64,000 nucleotides of DNA, taken from assembly GCA_018660505.1 (NCBI GenBank), contig JABJKE010000012.1, positions 1-64,000 on the forward strand. The letters are read 5' to 3'. The translations under genes and the position numbers were made by a program. The notes beneath the pieces are model-generated. The model saw nothing but the letters and a program-made list of their open reading frames with translations, did not search any database and had not been told where the DNA came from. Position 1 is the stretch's first letter, and each line of letters starts with the position of its first letter. Source of the DNA: Rhodobiaceae bacterium. GTDB lineage: Bacteria; Pseudomonadota; Alphaproteobacteria; RS24. Below are positions 57,838-64,000 of this stretch, piece after piece.

Positions 57838-58635
57838 CTAGCGCTTCCAGCCCATATGCAAAGCGGCAATGCCGCCGCTCAGCAAATCATATTTCGGGCG
57901 CATAAAGCCGGCCGCTTGCAGCTCATCGGCGAAAGCTTGCGCGGGCGGAAATTGGCGAATGCTTTCCACCAAATATTGATAGGCCGAGGCATCGCCCGTC
58001 ACCGCGCCGCCCATGGGGGGGATGACGTTGAAGGAATAAGCGTCATAGGCTTTTTGCAATAATCGGCTCGGCATATGCGAAAACTCGAGGCAGACAAATC
58101 GCCCGCCCGGTTTTAAAACCCGCAGCATATCGCGCAAAGCCACATCGCGGCGCGTCACATTGCGAATGCCAAAAGCAATGCTCACCATATCGACGCTATT
58201 GTCGGGCAAGGGCAGGGCTTCGGCGGTGCCGGTTAAAAAATCGACTTGGGCGCGTTCGTCCCTCTGGTTGATGCCTTCGCGCAAAGCCCGCTCGGCGCCC
58301 ACACGCACCATCTCGGCATTGGCATCTATTACTTGCGCGCTCAAGCGAGAGCCCAATTTTTGGGCGCGCGCGACGGCGCGAAAAGCGATATCGCCCGTGC
58401 CGCCCGCCACATCGACGAGGCGCAACTGGCTGTTTGGGCGCAGGTGTAAGGCTTCGAGCATACGGCGTTTCCATAGGCGATGCAGCCCCGCCGACATGAG
58501 ATCATTCATCAGATCATATTTATCGGCCACGCTATCAAAAACGCCGCGAACCAGACCCTGTTTTTCGCCCATATCGACGGTGCGAAACCCAAAATGGGTC
58601 GTGTCTTGCGGGTTGGATTTTATCGGCTCACTCAT
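57838..58635 (-). CDS. ubiE: Ubiquinone/menaquinone biosynthesis C-methyltransferase UbiE
   Basis: UbiE methylates the quinone ring in ubiquinone synthesis with SAM. The 265-residue product starts MSEPIKSNPQDTTHFGFRTV and has the signature VRGVFDSVADKYDLMNDLMSAGLHRLWKR, the SAM loop VDVAGGTGDIAFRAVARA, and SIAFGIRNVTRRDVALRDMLRVLKPGGRFVCLEFS. The ATG at 58635 has no clear ribosome site. It overlaps the stop codon of an upstream 47-codon ORF (ATGA), so translation may be coupled to that ORF. The longer frame from GTG 58782 would add 49 repetitive residues and is unlikely to be real. Confidence 0.95.
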   Translation of the reverse strand: MSEPIKSNPQDTTHFGFRTVDMGEKQGLVRGVFDSVADKYDLMNDLMSAGLHRLWKRRMLEALHLRPNSQLRLVDVAGGTGDIAFRAVARAQKLGSRLSAQVIDANAEMVRVGAERALREGINQRDERAQVDFLTGTAEALPLPDNSVDMVSIAFGIRNVTRRDVALRDMLRVLKPGGRFVCLEFSHMPSRLLQKAYDAYSFNVIPPMGGAVTGDASAYQYLVESIRQFPPAQAFADELQAAGFMRPKYDLLSGGIAALHMGWKR

Positions 58636-58775
58636 CGAGGCGGAAGATAGCCGAAACTCGGGGGCATAGCAAACAAGGCAAAGAGAGCCAATTGGCGCAC
58701 CTCGGCCAACTGGGCCAACTGGGCCCGCTCCGTTAACCTGGGCCCACTGCGCCCATTGCGCCAAGACGAAATCAT
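58632..58775 (-). CDS. Putative 47-codon leader ORF coupled to ubiE
   Basis: On the minus strand, GGAGG at 58788-58784 lies eight bases before an ATG at 58775. The reading frame runs 47 codons (MISSWRNGRSGPRLTE... then hydrophobic LALFALFAMPP) and ends at TGA overlapping the ubiE ATG. It is built partly from a 9-bp repeat (LAQLAQLAEV). I do not recognise any homologue. It may only serve to deliver ribosomes to ubiE, which lacks its own site, or encode a small membrane protein, or be a chance frame. No protein evidence exists. Confidence 0.4.
   Translation of the reverse strand: MISSWRNGRSGPRLTERAQLAQLAEVRQLALFALFAMPPSFGYLPPR
58687..58762. repeat. 9-bp degenerate minisatellite between ubiE and mutM
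   Basis: Nine-base units follow each other: GCCAATTGG, CGCACCTCG, GCCAACTGG twice, GCCCGCTCC, a ten-base GTTAACCTGG, GCCCACTGC, GCCCATTGC, then GCC. Two units are identical. The array lies inside the putative leader ORF and the divergent ubiE/mutM control region. Confidence 0.75.
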
Positions 58776-58810
58776 TTTGCACGCCTCCGCTTTGGCTCTA
58801 TGCTGCGCCC

Positions 58811-59689
58811 ATGCCTGAATTACCGGAAGTAGAAACCGTGCGGCGCGGTCTGTCGCCCCATATTGAAGGCCGTAAAATTACGAGCGTGCATCTGGCGCGC
58901 CCTGATTTGCGGTTTCCTTTCCCGGCGGGATTTGCCGAGCGATTGACCGGTGCCACGATTACCCACTTCGGGCGGCGTGCCAAATATTTGCTGGCCGAGA
59001 TGGCGAAATCTGGCGAGACGTTTTATTGGCTCAGCCATTTGGGCATGACCGGGCGCTATATGTTGGAGACCCCCAATCAAGATAAATTAGAACCCGGCCT
59101 TTACGCCCATGAGGTGGCGCAGCCCGTGGCGCTGAAACATGTGCATGTGCGCCTTGGGTTCGAGGATGGCACGATTTTATCTTATGCCGACCCGCGCCGC
59201 TTTGGCTTTATGGATTTAGTAGAAGGGGCGCCCGACAATACGCCGTTTCTCTCAGACCTTGGGCCCGAGCCTTTGAGCAATGAATTTCATTTAGAGGGGC
59301 TGCTGGCCGCATGTGCAACGCGCAAGAGCCCGATTAAAAATGTGCTGCTCGACCAACGCGTGGTGTCGGGGCTGGGCAATATATATGTCTGCGAGGCTTT
59401 ATTTATGGCCGGCATTAGCCCGCGTCGATTGGCGGCCAATGTGGGCGCAAAGCGTCTGGCGCGTTTGGTTCCCGCCATTCGCGATGTTCTGGCGCGCGCC
59501 ATTGCGGCGGGCGGCTCGAGCTTGCGCGATTTTGCCGATAGCGATGGCAAGCTGGGATATTTCCAGCATAATTTTCTGGTCTATGATCAACAGGGCAAGC
59601 CCTGTTCGACGAAAACCTGCCATGCTAGCATTCAACGTATCGTGCAATCGGGGCGGTCGAGTTTTTACTGCCCGAAATGTCAAAGATGA
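58811..59689 (+). CDS. mutM: Formamidopyrimidine-DNA glycosylase
   Basis: MutM (Fpg) removes 8-oxoguanine and formamidopyrimidines and nicks the DNA. The 292-residue product begins MPELPEVETVRRGL, so catalytic Pro1 and Glu2 are present, and has a conserved Lys in GRRAKYLLAEM. The helix-two-turn-helix block has QRVVSGLGNIYVCEALF. The C-terminal zinc finger CSTKTCHASIQRIVQSGRSSFYCPKCQR has four Cys. It is divergent from ubiE, the usual order, with the minisatellite in the gap. Confidence 0.97.
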   Translation: MPELPEVETVRRGLSPHIEGRKITSVHLARPDLRFPFPAGFAERLTGATITHFGRRAKYLLAEMAKSGETFYWLSHLGMTGRYMLETPNQDKLEPGLYAHEVAQPVALKHVHVRLGFEDGTILSYADPRRFGFMDLVEGAPDNTPFLSDLGPEPLSNEFHLEGLLAACATRKSPIKNVLLDQRVVSGLGNIYVCEALFMAGISPRRLAANVGAKRLARLVPAIRDVLARAIAAGGSSLRDFADSDGKLGYFQHNFLVYDQQGKPCSTKTCHASIQRIVQSGRSSFYCPKCQR

Positions 59690-59693
59690 AGAG

Positions 59694-60089
59694 ATGAGTG
59701 TCATGCGCCAATTATCCTATATCTTCTTCGTGGCGGCTCTGGCTTTCGCTCCGGCTTCCGCCGCCCCCGCGCAATATCTCTCGGCGGCTCCCGATATTCC
59801 CCTGGCGGAGGGTTTACAAGAATTGCCCGAGGGAACGCTTGTGTTCGACAAGCCGCAAGGCCGCATTTTGCAAATGACGGCGGCGCAAGCTGCGGGCGCG
59901 AGCGCGCAAACGGCGCGTCAATTTTATCGTGCCAGCCTGCCCAACCTCGGCTGGGAGATGCGCAAATCGAAACCCCAGGATAGCAATATCTTGACTTTCA
60001 CCCGCAAAGGCGAAACTTTACAACTTACTTTTAGCGCCGATTTAGTGATTTTTGATCTAACGCCGCAAAGCCCCTATTTTGAGGACTGA
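59694..60089 (+). CDS. Small periplasmic protein of unknown function
   Basis: I do not recognise a named family. The 131-residue product has a signal peptide (RQLSYIFFVAALAFAPASAAPA; cleavage likely after ASA at about residue 25). The mature part is about 105 residues, with AEGLQELPEGTLVFDKPQGRILQMTAAQ and a C-terminal block LTFTRKGETLQLTFSADLVIFDLTPQSPY. No Cys or catalytic motif is seen. The start could be ATG 59694 or 59703. It lies five bases after mutM and four before the hydratase gene. Proteins of similar size in this position occur in other alphaproteobacteria. Confidence 0.75.
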   Translation: MSVMRQLSYIFFVAALAFAPASAAPAQYLSAAPDIPLAEGLQELPEGTLVFDKPQGRILQMTAAQAAGASAQTARQFYRASLPNLGWEMRKSKPQDSNILTFTRKGETLQLTFSADLVIFDLTPQSPYFED

Positions 60090-60092
60090 CTT

Positions 60093-60869
60093 ATGAAATA
60101 TGAAAACATTCTGGTTGAAACCCGGGGCCGTGTCGGCCTGATTACGCTGCATCGCCCGCAGGCCCTCAACGCGCTGTGCAATGATTTAATGGATGAGCTG
60201 ACCCATGCCGTCGAAGGGTTTGAGGCCGACCCAGATATTGGCTGCATGGTGCTAACGGGGTCGCCCAAAGCTTTTGCGGCTGGGGCGGACATTAAAGAAA
60301 TGTCGTCCAAAACCTATGCCGATGTGATGGCGGAAGACTTTATTACCGCCAATTGGGAGGCCGTGGCCAAGGCACGCAAACCGATTGTCGCGGCGGTGGC
60401 AGGCTATGCGCTGGGCGGCGGCTGCGAGCTGGCCATGATGTGTGACTTTATTCTGGCCGCCGATACGGCGAAATTCGGTCAGCCGGAAATTAACCTCGGC
60501 GTTATTCCAGGGGCTGGCGGCACGCAGCGGCTCACCCGCTTTGTCGGCAAATCGAAAGCCATGGAAATGTGCCTCACGGGGCGCATGATGGAGGCCGAAG
60601 AAGCCGAACGCTGCGGGCTTGTCTCGCGGATTATTCCCGCCGATGACTTGATTGACGAAGCGGTGGGCGTGGCCACCAAAATTGCTGAGAAATCTTTGCC
60701 ATCCGTCTATGTGGCCAAAGAATGTGTCGATGTGGCTTATGAAACCAGCCTGCGCGAAGGCGTGCATTATGAACGCCGTGTGTTTCATGCGCTGTTTGCT
60801 TTTGAAGATCAAAGCGAGGGCATGGCAGCCTTTGTTGAGAAGCGGGCGCCCAAGTTTAAACATAAATAA
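60093..60869 (+). CDS. Enoyl-CoA hydratase (crotonase family)
   Basis: The 258-residue product hydrates 2-enoyl-CoA in beta-oxidation or a related pathway. The crotonase oxyanion-hole regions are seen in [14 protein letters not shown] and [13 protein letters not shown]. The two catalytic Glu are probably in GGCELAM and [18 protein letters not shown]. The length matches the classical enoyl-CoA hydratases. Its place between mutM and rpsT is conserved in alphaproteobacteria. The exact substrate cannot be stated from sequence. Confidence 0.93.
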   Translation: MKYENILVETRGRVGLITLHRPQALNALCNDLMDELTHAVEGFEADPDIGCMVLTGSPKAFAAGADIKEMSSKTYADVMAEDFITANWEAVAKARKPIVAAVAGYALGGGCELAMMCDFILAADTAKFGQPEINLGVIPGAGGTQRLTRFVGKSKAMEMCLTGRMMEAEEAERCGLVSRIIPADDLIDEAVGVATKIAEKSLPSVYVAKECVDVAYETSLREGVHYERRVFHALFAFEDQSEGMAAFVEKRAPKFKHK

Positions 60870-60910
60870 GCTTGAGCTTTATCGCGGGCGGGAATTATAC
60901 CAACAGGGTG

Positions 60911-60939
60911 TTGACCTTATGGCTATGGCGGCCTATAAC
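60911..60939 (+). promoter_or_regulatory. rpsT promoter
   Basis: TTGACC (60911-60916), an exact 17-base spacer and TATAAC (60934-60939). The leader of about 50 bases has a short GGTGG/CCGCC hairpin (60949-60964). Confidence 0.65.
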
Positions 60940-60995
60940 GCGCCCTCAGGTGGTTTTTGCCGCCAATAGATTTTTATGATTTAGGATTTAAGATT

Positions 60996-61259
60996 ATGGC
61001 CAATAACAAATCAGCCAAGAAAATGGTTCGTAAAATCGAGCGCCGCACGGAACGCAACCGTGACCAGCGTTCGCGCATGCGCACCTTTATCCGCCGCGTC
61101 GAAGAAGCCGTGGTGGCTGGCAATAAAGACGAAGCTGTCGAAGCCTTGCGCATCGCCCAGCCTGCGATTGCCAAAGCCGGTCAAAAAGGTTTGATGCATA
61201 AACGCACGGCGTCGCGCAAAGTATCGCGTCTGTCGAAGAGCGTGAGCGCCATCGTTTAG
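60996..61259 (+). CDS. rpsT: 30S ribosomal protein S20
   Basis: S20 binds 16S rRNA early in small-subunit assembly. The 87-residue product is the standard basic helical protein: [24 protein letters not shown], then [23 protein letters not shown] and a C-terminal [19 protein letters not shown]. The ATG at 60996 follows an AGGA site. The 13-residue upstream extension is not supported. It has its own strong promoter and terminator. Its location just before dnaA is typical for alphaproteobacteria. Confidence 0.98.
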   Translation: MANNKSAKKMVRKIERRTERNRDQRSRMRTFIRRVEEAVVAGNKDEAVEALRIAQPAIAKAGQKGLMHKRTASRKVSRLSKSVSAIV

Positions 61260-61278
61260 GCAGCGCCTCTCATCTCTT

Positions 61279-61309
61279 AAAAAGCCCGCGCTTGTCGCGG
61301 GTTTTTTTG
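61279..61309 (+). terminator. Intrinsic terminator after rpsT
   Basis: CCCGCG (61285-61290) and CGCGGG (61296-61301) pair around CTTGT, flanked by AAAA and a seven-T run. It separates rpsT from dnaA. Confidence 0.85.
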
Positions 61310-61620
61310 TGCCCGCTGGTTTGTCTCCTCTATCGGCGGGTCAAAAAAAGTTCCTAAAATGACGGCGAAACTTTTGGGTAACAGCCTCGGAAATTCGAAT
61401 TATTTTTAAAAAATTGAAAAAAAAGCTTCTGTTCTTGTTTCTTTCCCGTTGCTAACTCGGCCTCTTATTCGTATCGTCTTGGAACGTTGAAACCCGCAGT
61501 TTCTTGGGGATTTTTGGGAATTTAAACTTTCGACCAGAATCGTCAAATGGAATCAACAGGCTAGGCGCAACAACAATAATTCCTCTCTATCCAGGGCGGG
61601 CATTTTTTAGGGATAACGTG
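61310..61620 (+). other. dnaA upstream region; AT-rich, no clear oriC
   Basis: This 311-base stretch has no gene. It contains an AT-rich run at about 61391-61430 (long A and T tracts), a probable promoter, and single weak DnaA-box-like sequences (TTATTCGTA near 61466 and TTATCCCTA on the minus strand near 61609). I see no cluster of TTATCCACA-type boxes. An origin here is possible but unproven. Confidence 0.4.
61449..61477 (+). promoter_or_regulatory. Probable dnaA promoter
   Basis: TTGCTA (61449-61454), a 17-base spacer and TATCGT (61472-61477). It would give a leader of about 135 bases. Confidence 0.4.
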
Positions 61621-63201
61621 ATGAGCGAGCAGACAGGCAAGACGGAAGCAGCAAAGCAAGAAGCCTCGTCTGTAACCGAGCCGTCCGCGAGCGACACGCC
61701 AGCGGTAAAACCCACACCCTCAAAAGCCGACATTTTAAACGCCCAATGGCATCGGGTGCGCTCGCGGCTTCGCGCCGAGCTGGGTGAGGCGACCTTTAAT
61801 AGCTGGTTCAAACTTTTGGAAGTCCGTGGCGCGCAAAAAGGCCGGGTGACTTTGCAAGTGCCAACGCGGTTTGTCCGTAGCTGGATTGAAGCGCATTATT
61901 TAACCCGCATTCGCGACCACTGGCAGGCCGAAGATAATAGCGTGCGCCGCATTGATATTGAATTGCAGCCAGAATGGGCCCCGAACGATAAAAAGCCGGA
62001 AGTGCGCGAGCAAAAAGCCGTCGCCGCCCGCAAGAACCCAATGGCGCCGCGATTAAATGCATCATCTAATGCGGCGTCGAATGGGGCGACAGGTGTCGCG
62101 CCAAACCCGCTGCAGCCCGCCCGCGTGCCGCAAGCGACTTTTGAACAAGGCTCGCGCGATGAGCTGGGCGCGCCTTTAGATGCCCGCTTTACCTTTGATA
62201 ATTTCATCGTTGGCAAATCCAATGAATTGGCCCATGCGGCGGCGCGTCGTTTGGCGGAAGGCGAAGGCGTAGCTTTTAATCCGCTGTTTTTATACGGCGG
62301 GGTAGGCTTGGGCAAAACCCATTTGATGCACGCGATTGCTTGGGAAATCCGTCGCCAAGACCCGTCGCGCACAGTGCTTTATTTATCGGCCGAAAAATTC
62401 ATGTATCAGTTCATCCGCGCCCTGCGGTTTAAAGATACCATGGCTTTTAAACAGCAATTCCGCGAAGTCGACGTGTTGATGATTGATGATATCCAATTCA
62501 TCGCGGGCAAGGATTCGACGCAAGAAGAATTTTTCCACACGTTCAACGCGCTCATCGACCACAATCGCCAAGTGATTATCTCGGCCGACCGCTCGCCCAC
62601 CGATTTGGAAGGCATTGAGGAGCGCATTCGCTCGCGCCTCGGCTGGGGTCTGGTGGCCGATATTCACCCGACCGATTATGAGCTTCGCCTCGGCATTTTG
62701 CAGTCGAAAGCCGAAGCTTTATCGACGCGTGCCGACGCCATTCCGACGCCCCAACCGGTGCTTGAGTTTTTAGCCCAGCGCATTGTCTCCAATGTGCGCG
62801 AGCTGGAAGGGGCGCTGAACCGCGTGGTGGCTTATGCCAGTTTCGTCGGACGCCCGATTAGCCTAGAAATGGCGCAAGATGTTTTGCGCGACTTGCTACG
62901 TGCCTCGGAGCGGCGTGTCACCATTGATGAAATTCAGCGACGTGTGGCCGAATATTTCAACGTGAAAATGGGCGATATGTTATCGGCGCGCCGCGCCCGT
63001 TCGGTGGCCCGTCCGCGCCAGATTGCCATGTATTTATCCAAACAATTGACCACCCGCTCCTTGCCAGAAATTGGCCGTAAATTTGGCGGTCGCGACCATA
63101 CGACGGTGATTCATGCGGTGCGTAAAATCGAGCAATTGCGCGAAGAAGATGCCGCGCTCGACGAAGATGTCGATCTGTTGCGCCGGATGTTAGAAAACTA
63201 G
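61621..63201 (+). CDS. dnaA: Chromosomal replication initiator protein DnaA
   Basis: DnaA binds origin boxes, melts DNA and loads helicase. The 526-residue product has domain I ([26 protein letters not shown]), a variable linker to about residue 175, the AAA+ domain with Walker [16 protein letters not shown] (about residue 228) and Walker [27 protein letters not shown], and the DNA-binding domain with the signature [15 protein letters not shown]. The ATG at 61621 follows TAGGGATAAC. The open frame upstream (39 codons) shows no family similarity. dnaN follows after 187 bases. Confidence 0.98.
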   Translation: MSEQTGKTEAAKQEASSVTEPSASDTPAVKPTPSKADILNAQWHRVRSRLRAELGEATFNSWFKLLEVRGAQKGRVTLQVPTRFVRSWIEAHYLTRIRDHWQAEDNSVRRIDIELQPEWAPNDKKPEVREQKAVAARKNPMAPRLNASSNAASNGATGVAPNPLQPARVPQATFEQGSRDELGAPLDARFTFDNFIVGKSNELAHAAARRLAEGEGVAFNPLFLYGGVGLGKTHLMHAIAWEIRRQDPSRTVLYLSAEKFMYQFIRALRFKDTMAFKQQFREVDVLMIDDIQFIAGKDSTQEEFFHTFNALIDHNRQVIISADRSPTDLEGIEERIRSRLGWGLVADIHPTDYELRLGILQSKAEALSTRADAIPTPQPVLEFLAQRIVSNVRELEGALNRVVAYASFVGRPISLEMAQDVLRDLLRASERRVTIDEIQRRVAEYFNVKMGDMLSARRARSVARPRQIAMYLSKQLTTRSLPEIGRKFGGRDHTTVIHAVRKIEQLREEDAALDEDVDLLRRMLEN

Positions 63202-63274
63202 TTTTTCAGCTTCCGTTTCCGCCGATTTTCGCGTTCTGGGGAGAACAAAAAAAACCCCCATGAATCGGCAACTC

Positions 63275-63283
63275 TGTTATAGT
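63275..63283 (+). promoter_or_regulatory. Extended -10 element before dnaN
   Basis: TGTTATAGT (63275-63283) fits TGnTATAAT, but there is no good -35. It would give a leader of about 100 bases. Confidence 0.35.
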
Positions 63284-63388
63284 TTTCCCGAAAGATTCGT
63301 GGCCGCTGGACGGTTTTTTGCGAATAGAATGAGCATCGGGAAATAGGCCGCAAGCTTAGCCCACATAAGACGACCAGGAGAGTGTGTC

Positions 63389-64000
63389 ATGAAAACAATC
63401 ATTGAGCGCAGTGATTTATTAAAGGCGTTAAACCATGTGCAAAGCGTGGTCGAGCGGCGCAACACCATCCCTATTTTGTCGAATGTTCTCTTGGAAGCCG
63501 ACAATGGCGTTTTGGGCCTGACGGCGACGGATTTAGAAATTGAAATGCGCGAGCGCGTCGATGCCGAAGTGGTGCAACCCGGAGCCATTACCGCCCCCGC
63601 CCATATGCTGTATGACATTGTCCGCAAATTGCCGGATGGCGCGCAAGTGGAACTGGCCACCGATGAGAGCGGCGCGCGGTTAAACTTGACCGCCGGTAAA
63701 TCTAGCTTCGCGCTGCAAGCTCTGCCGCGCGAAGATTTTCCCGCCATGGCACAAGACGAGATGCCCGTGGCGTTTGCTTTGCCGGGCGCAGATTTGCGCC
63801 GCCTGATCGATAAAACCCGATTTGCGATTTCGGTAGAAGAAACGCGGTATTATTTGAACGGTATTTATCTTCATGTGTTGGAAGACGAAGGCAGTGCTTT
63901 ATTGCGCGCCGTGGCGACCGACGGACACCGTTTGGCGCGCGTTCAAATGGCACGTCCCGTGGGTGCCGATGCGATGCCGGCGATTATTATCCCGCGCAAA
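63389..64000 (+). CDS. dnaN: DNA polymerase III subunit beta (sliding clamp), truncated by the window edge
   Basis: The beta clamp encircles DNA and gives polymerase III processivity. The visible 204 codons start MKTIIERSDLLKALNHVQSVVERRNTIPILSNVLL and include LTATDLEIEMRERV, then domain II with FPAMAQDEMPVAF and VEETRYYLNGIYLHVL, followed by VATDGHRLARVQ. The C-terminal domain lies beyond the right edge. The ATG has an AGGAG site. The order dnaA-dnaN is standard. Confidence 0.97.
   Translation, partial: MKTIIERSDLLKALNHVQSVVERRNTIPILSNVLLEADNGVLGLTATDLEIEMRERVDAEVVQPGAITAPAHMLYDIVRKLPDGAQVELATDESGARLNLTAGKSSFALQALPREDFPAMAQDEMPVAFALPGADLRRLIDKTRFAISVEETRYYLNGIYLHVLEDEGSALLRAVATDGHRLARVQMARPVGADAMPAIIIPRK

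Noticed and set aside
58636..58782. 49-residue N-terminal extension of UbiE starting at GTG 58782
   Set aside because: GGAGG is only one base from that GTG, and the extension is translated minisatellite sequence. The other frame, from ATG 58775, is better spaced and ends at the ubiE start.
63230..63258. GGGG...CCCC hairpin between dnaA and dnaN as a terminator
   Set aside because: The loop is a long A run and no T run follows the stem, so it does not look like an intrinsic terminator.

Overview
The window reads as a chromosomal, housekeeping stretch of an alphaproteobacterium. The evidence is gene order and family: irr beside fabA/fabB, a tsaB-rimI-fur-plsC-miaB-phoH-ybeY-corC-lnt-xre-metK-trmB run, a rimP-nusA-ylxR-infB-rbfA-truB-rpsO-pnp run, and the dut-coaBC-ubiB-ubiE / mutM-enoyl-CoA hydratase-rpsT-dnaA-dnaN block. 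I could not place it to genus from the sequence alone. Coding density is very high, with many 1-4 bp overlaps and several TTG starts. I see no rRNA, tRNA, CRISPR array, insertion sequence, prophage or integrase.

Layout. 1-3.7 kb (minus): dnaJ (cut by the left edge), dnaK and grpE, with two look-alike RpoH-type promoters and no hrcA. 3.9-12.6 kb: rph-rdgB-hemW, then a penicillin-binding-protein activator lipoprotein (minus) divergent from rsmI-yraN-gshB, a small unknown gene, and comM. 12.6-25.3 kb: maeB (minus), mutS, glnD-murJ-trpS, a universal stress protein, a fatty-acid-hydroxylase-superfamily enzyme and an unknown membrane protein. 25.4-36.9 kb: nfu, tsaB-rimI, fur, plsC, miaB, phoH-ybeY-corC-lnt, an XRE regulator, metK and trmB. 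37-46.6 kb: the transcription/translation cluster rimP to pnp, with structured RNA leaders before rimP, rpsO and pnp. 46.6-49 kb: fabA-fabB (minus) divergent from irr. 49-51.6 kb: a rubrerythrin / cysteine-rich Fe-S protein / DUF3501 cassette behind a perfect Irr-box-like palindrome. 51.6-58.8 kb (minus): an SH3 protein, an E1-like enzyme, cysK, an Rrf2 regulator, dut, coaBC, ubiB and ubiE. 58.8-64 kb (plus): mutM, a periplasmic protein, enoyl-CoA hydratase, rpsT, dnaA and dnaN (cut by the right edge), so the window probably lies near the replication origin, although I see no convincing DnaA-box cluster.

How the genes work together. Protein folding (GrpE-DnaK-DnaJ) appears to be under RpoH-type control only. 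Translation and RNA decay genes fill the centre (NusA, IF-2, RbfA, TruB, S15, PNPase, YbeY, PhoH, TrmB, MiaB, TsaB). UbiB/UbiE point to ubiquinone and aerobic respiration. Irr, a Fur-like protein, Nfu and the rubrerythrin cassette form an iron/oxidative-stress theme. The most interesting candidate system is that cassette: a rubrerythrin without its rubredoxin domain, a two-[4Fe-4S]/CCG-domain protein and DUF3501, next to irr, behind a 23-bp inverted repeat abutting a good promoter. Other items worth attention are a 47-codon leader ORF overlapping the ubiE start, a 14-bp phased repeat before trpS, a 24-bp minisatellite in the coaBC linker, and terminator-like or multi-hairpin leaders of rimP, rpsO and pnp.
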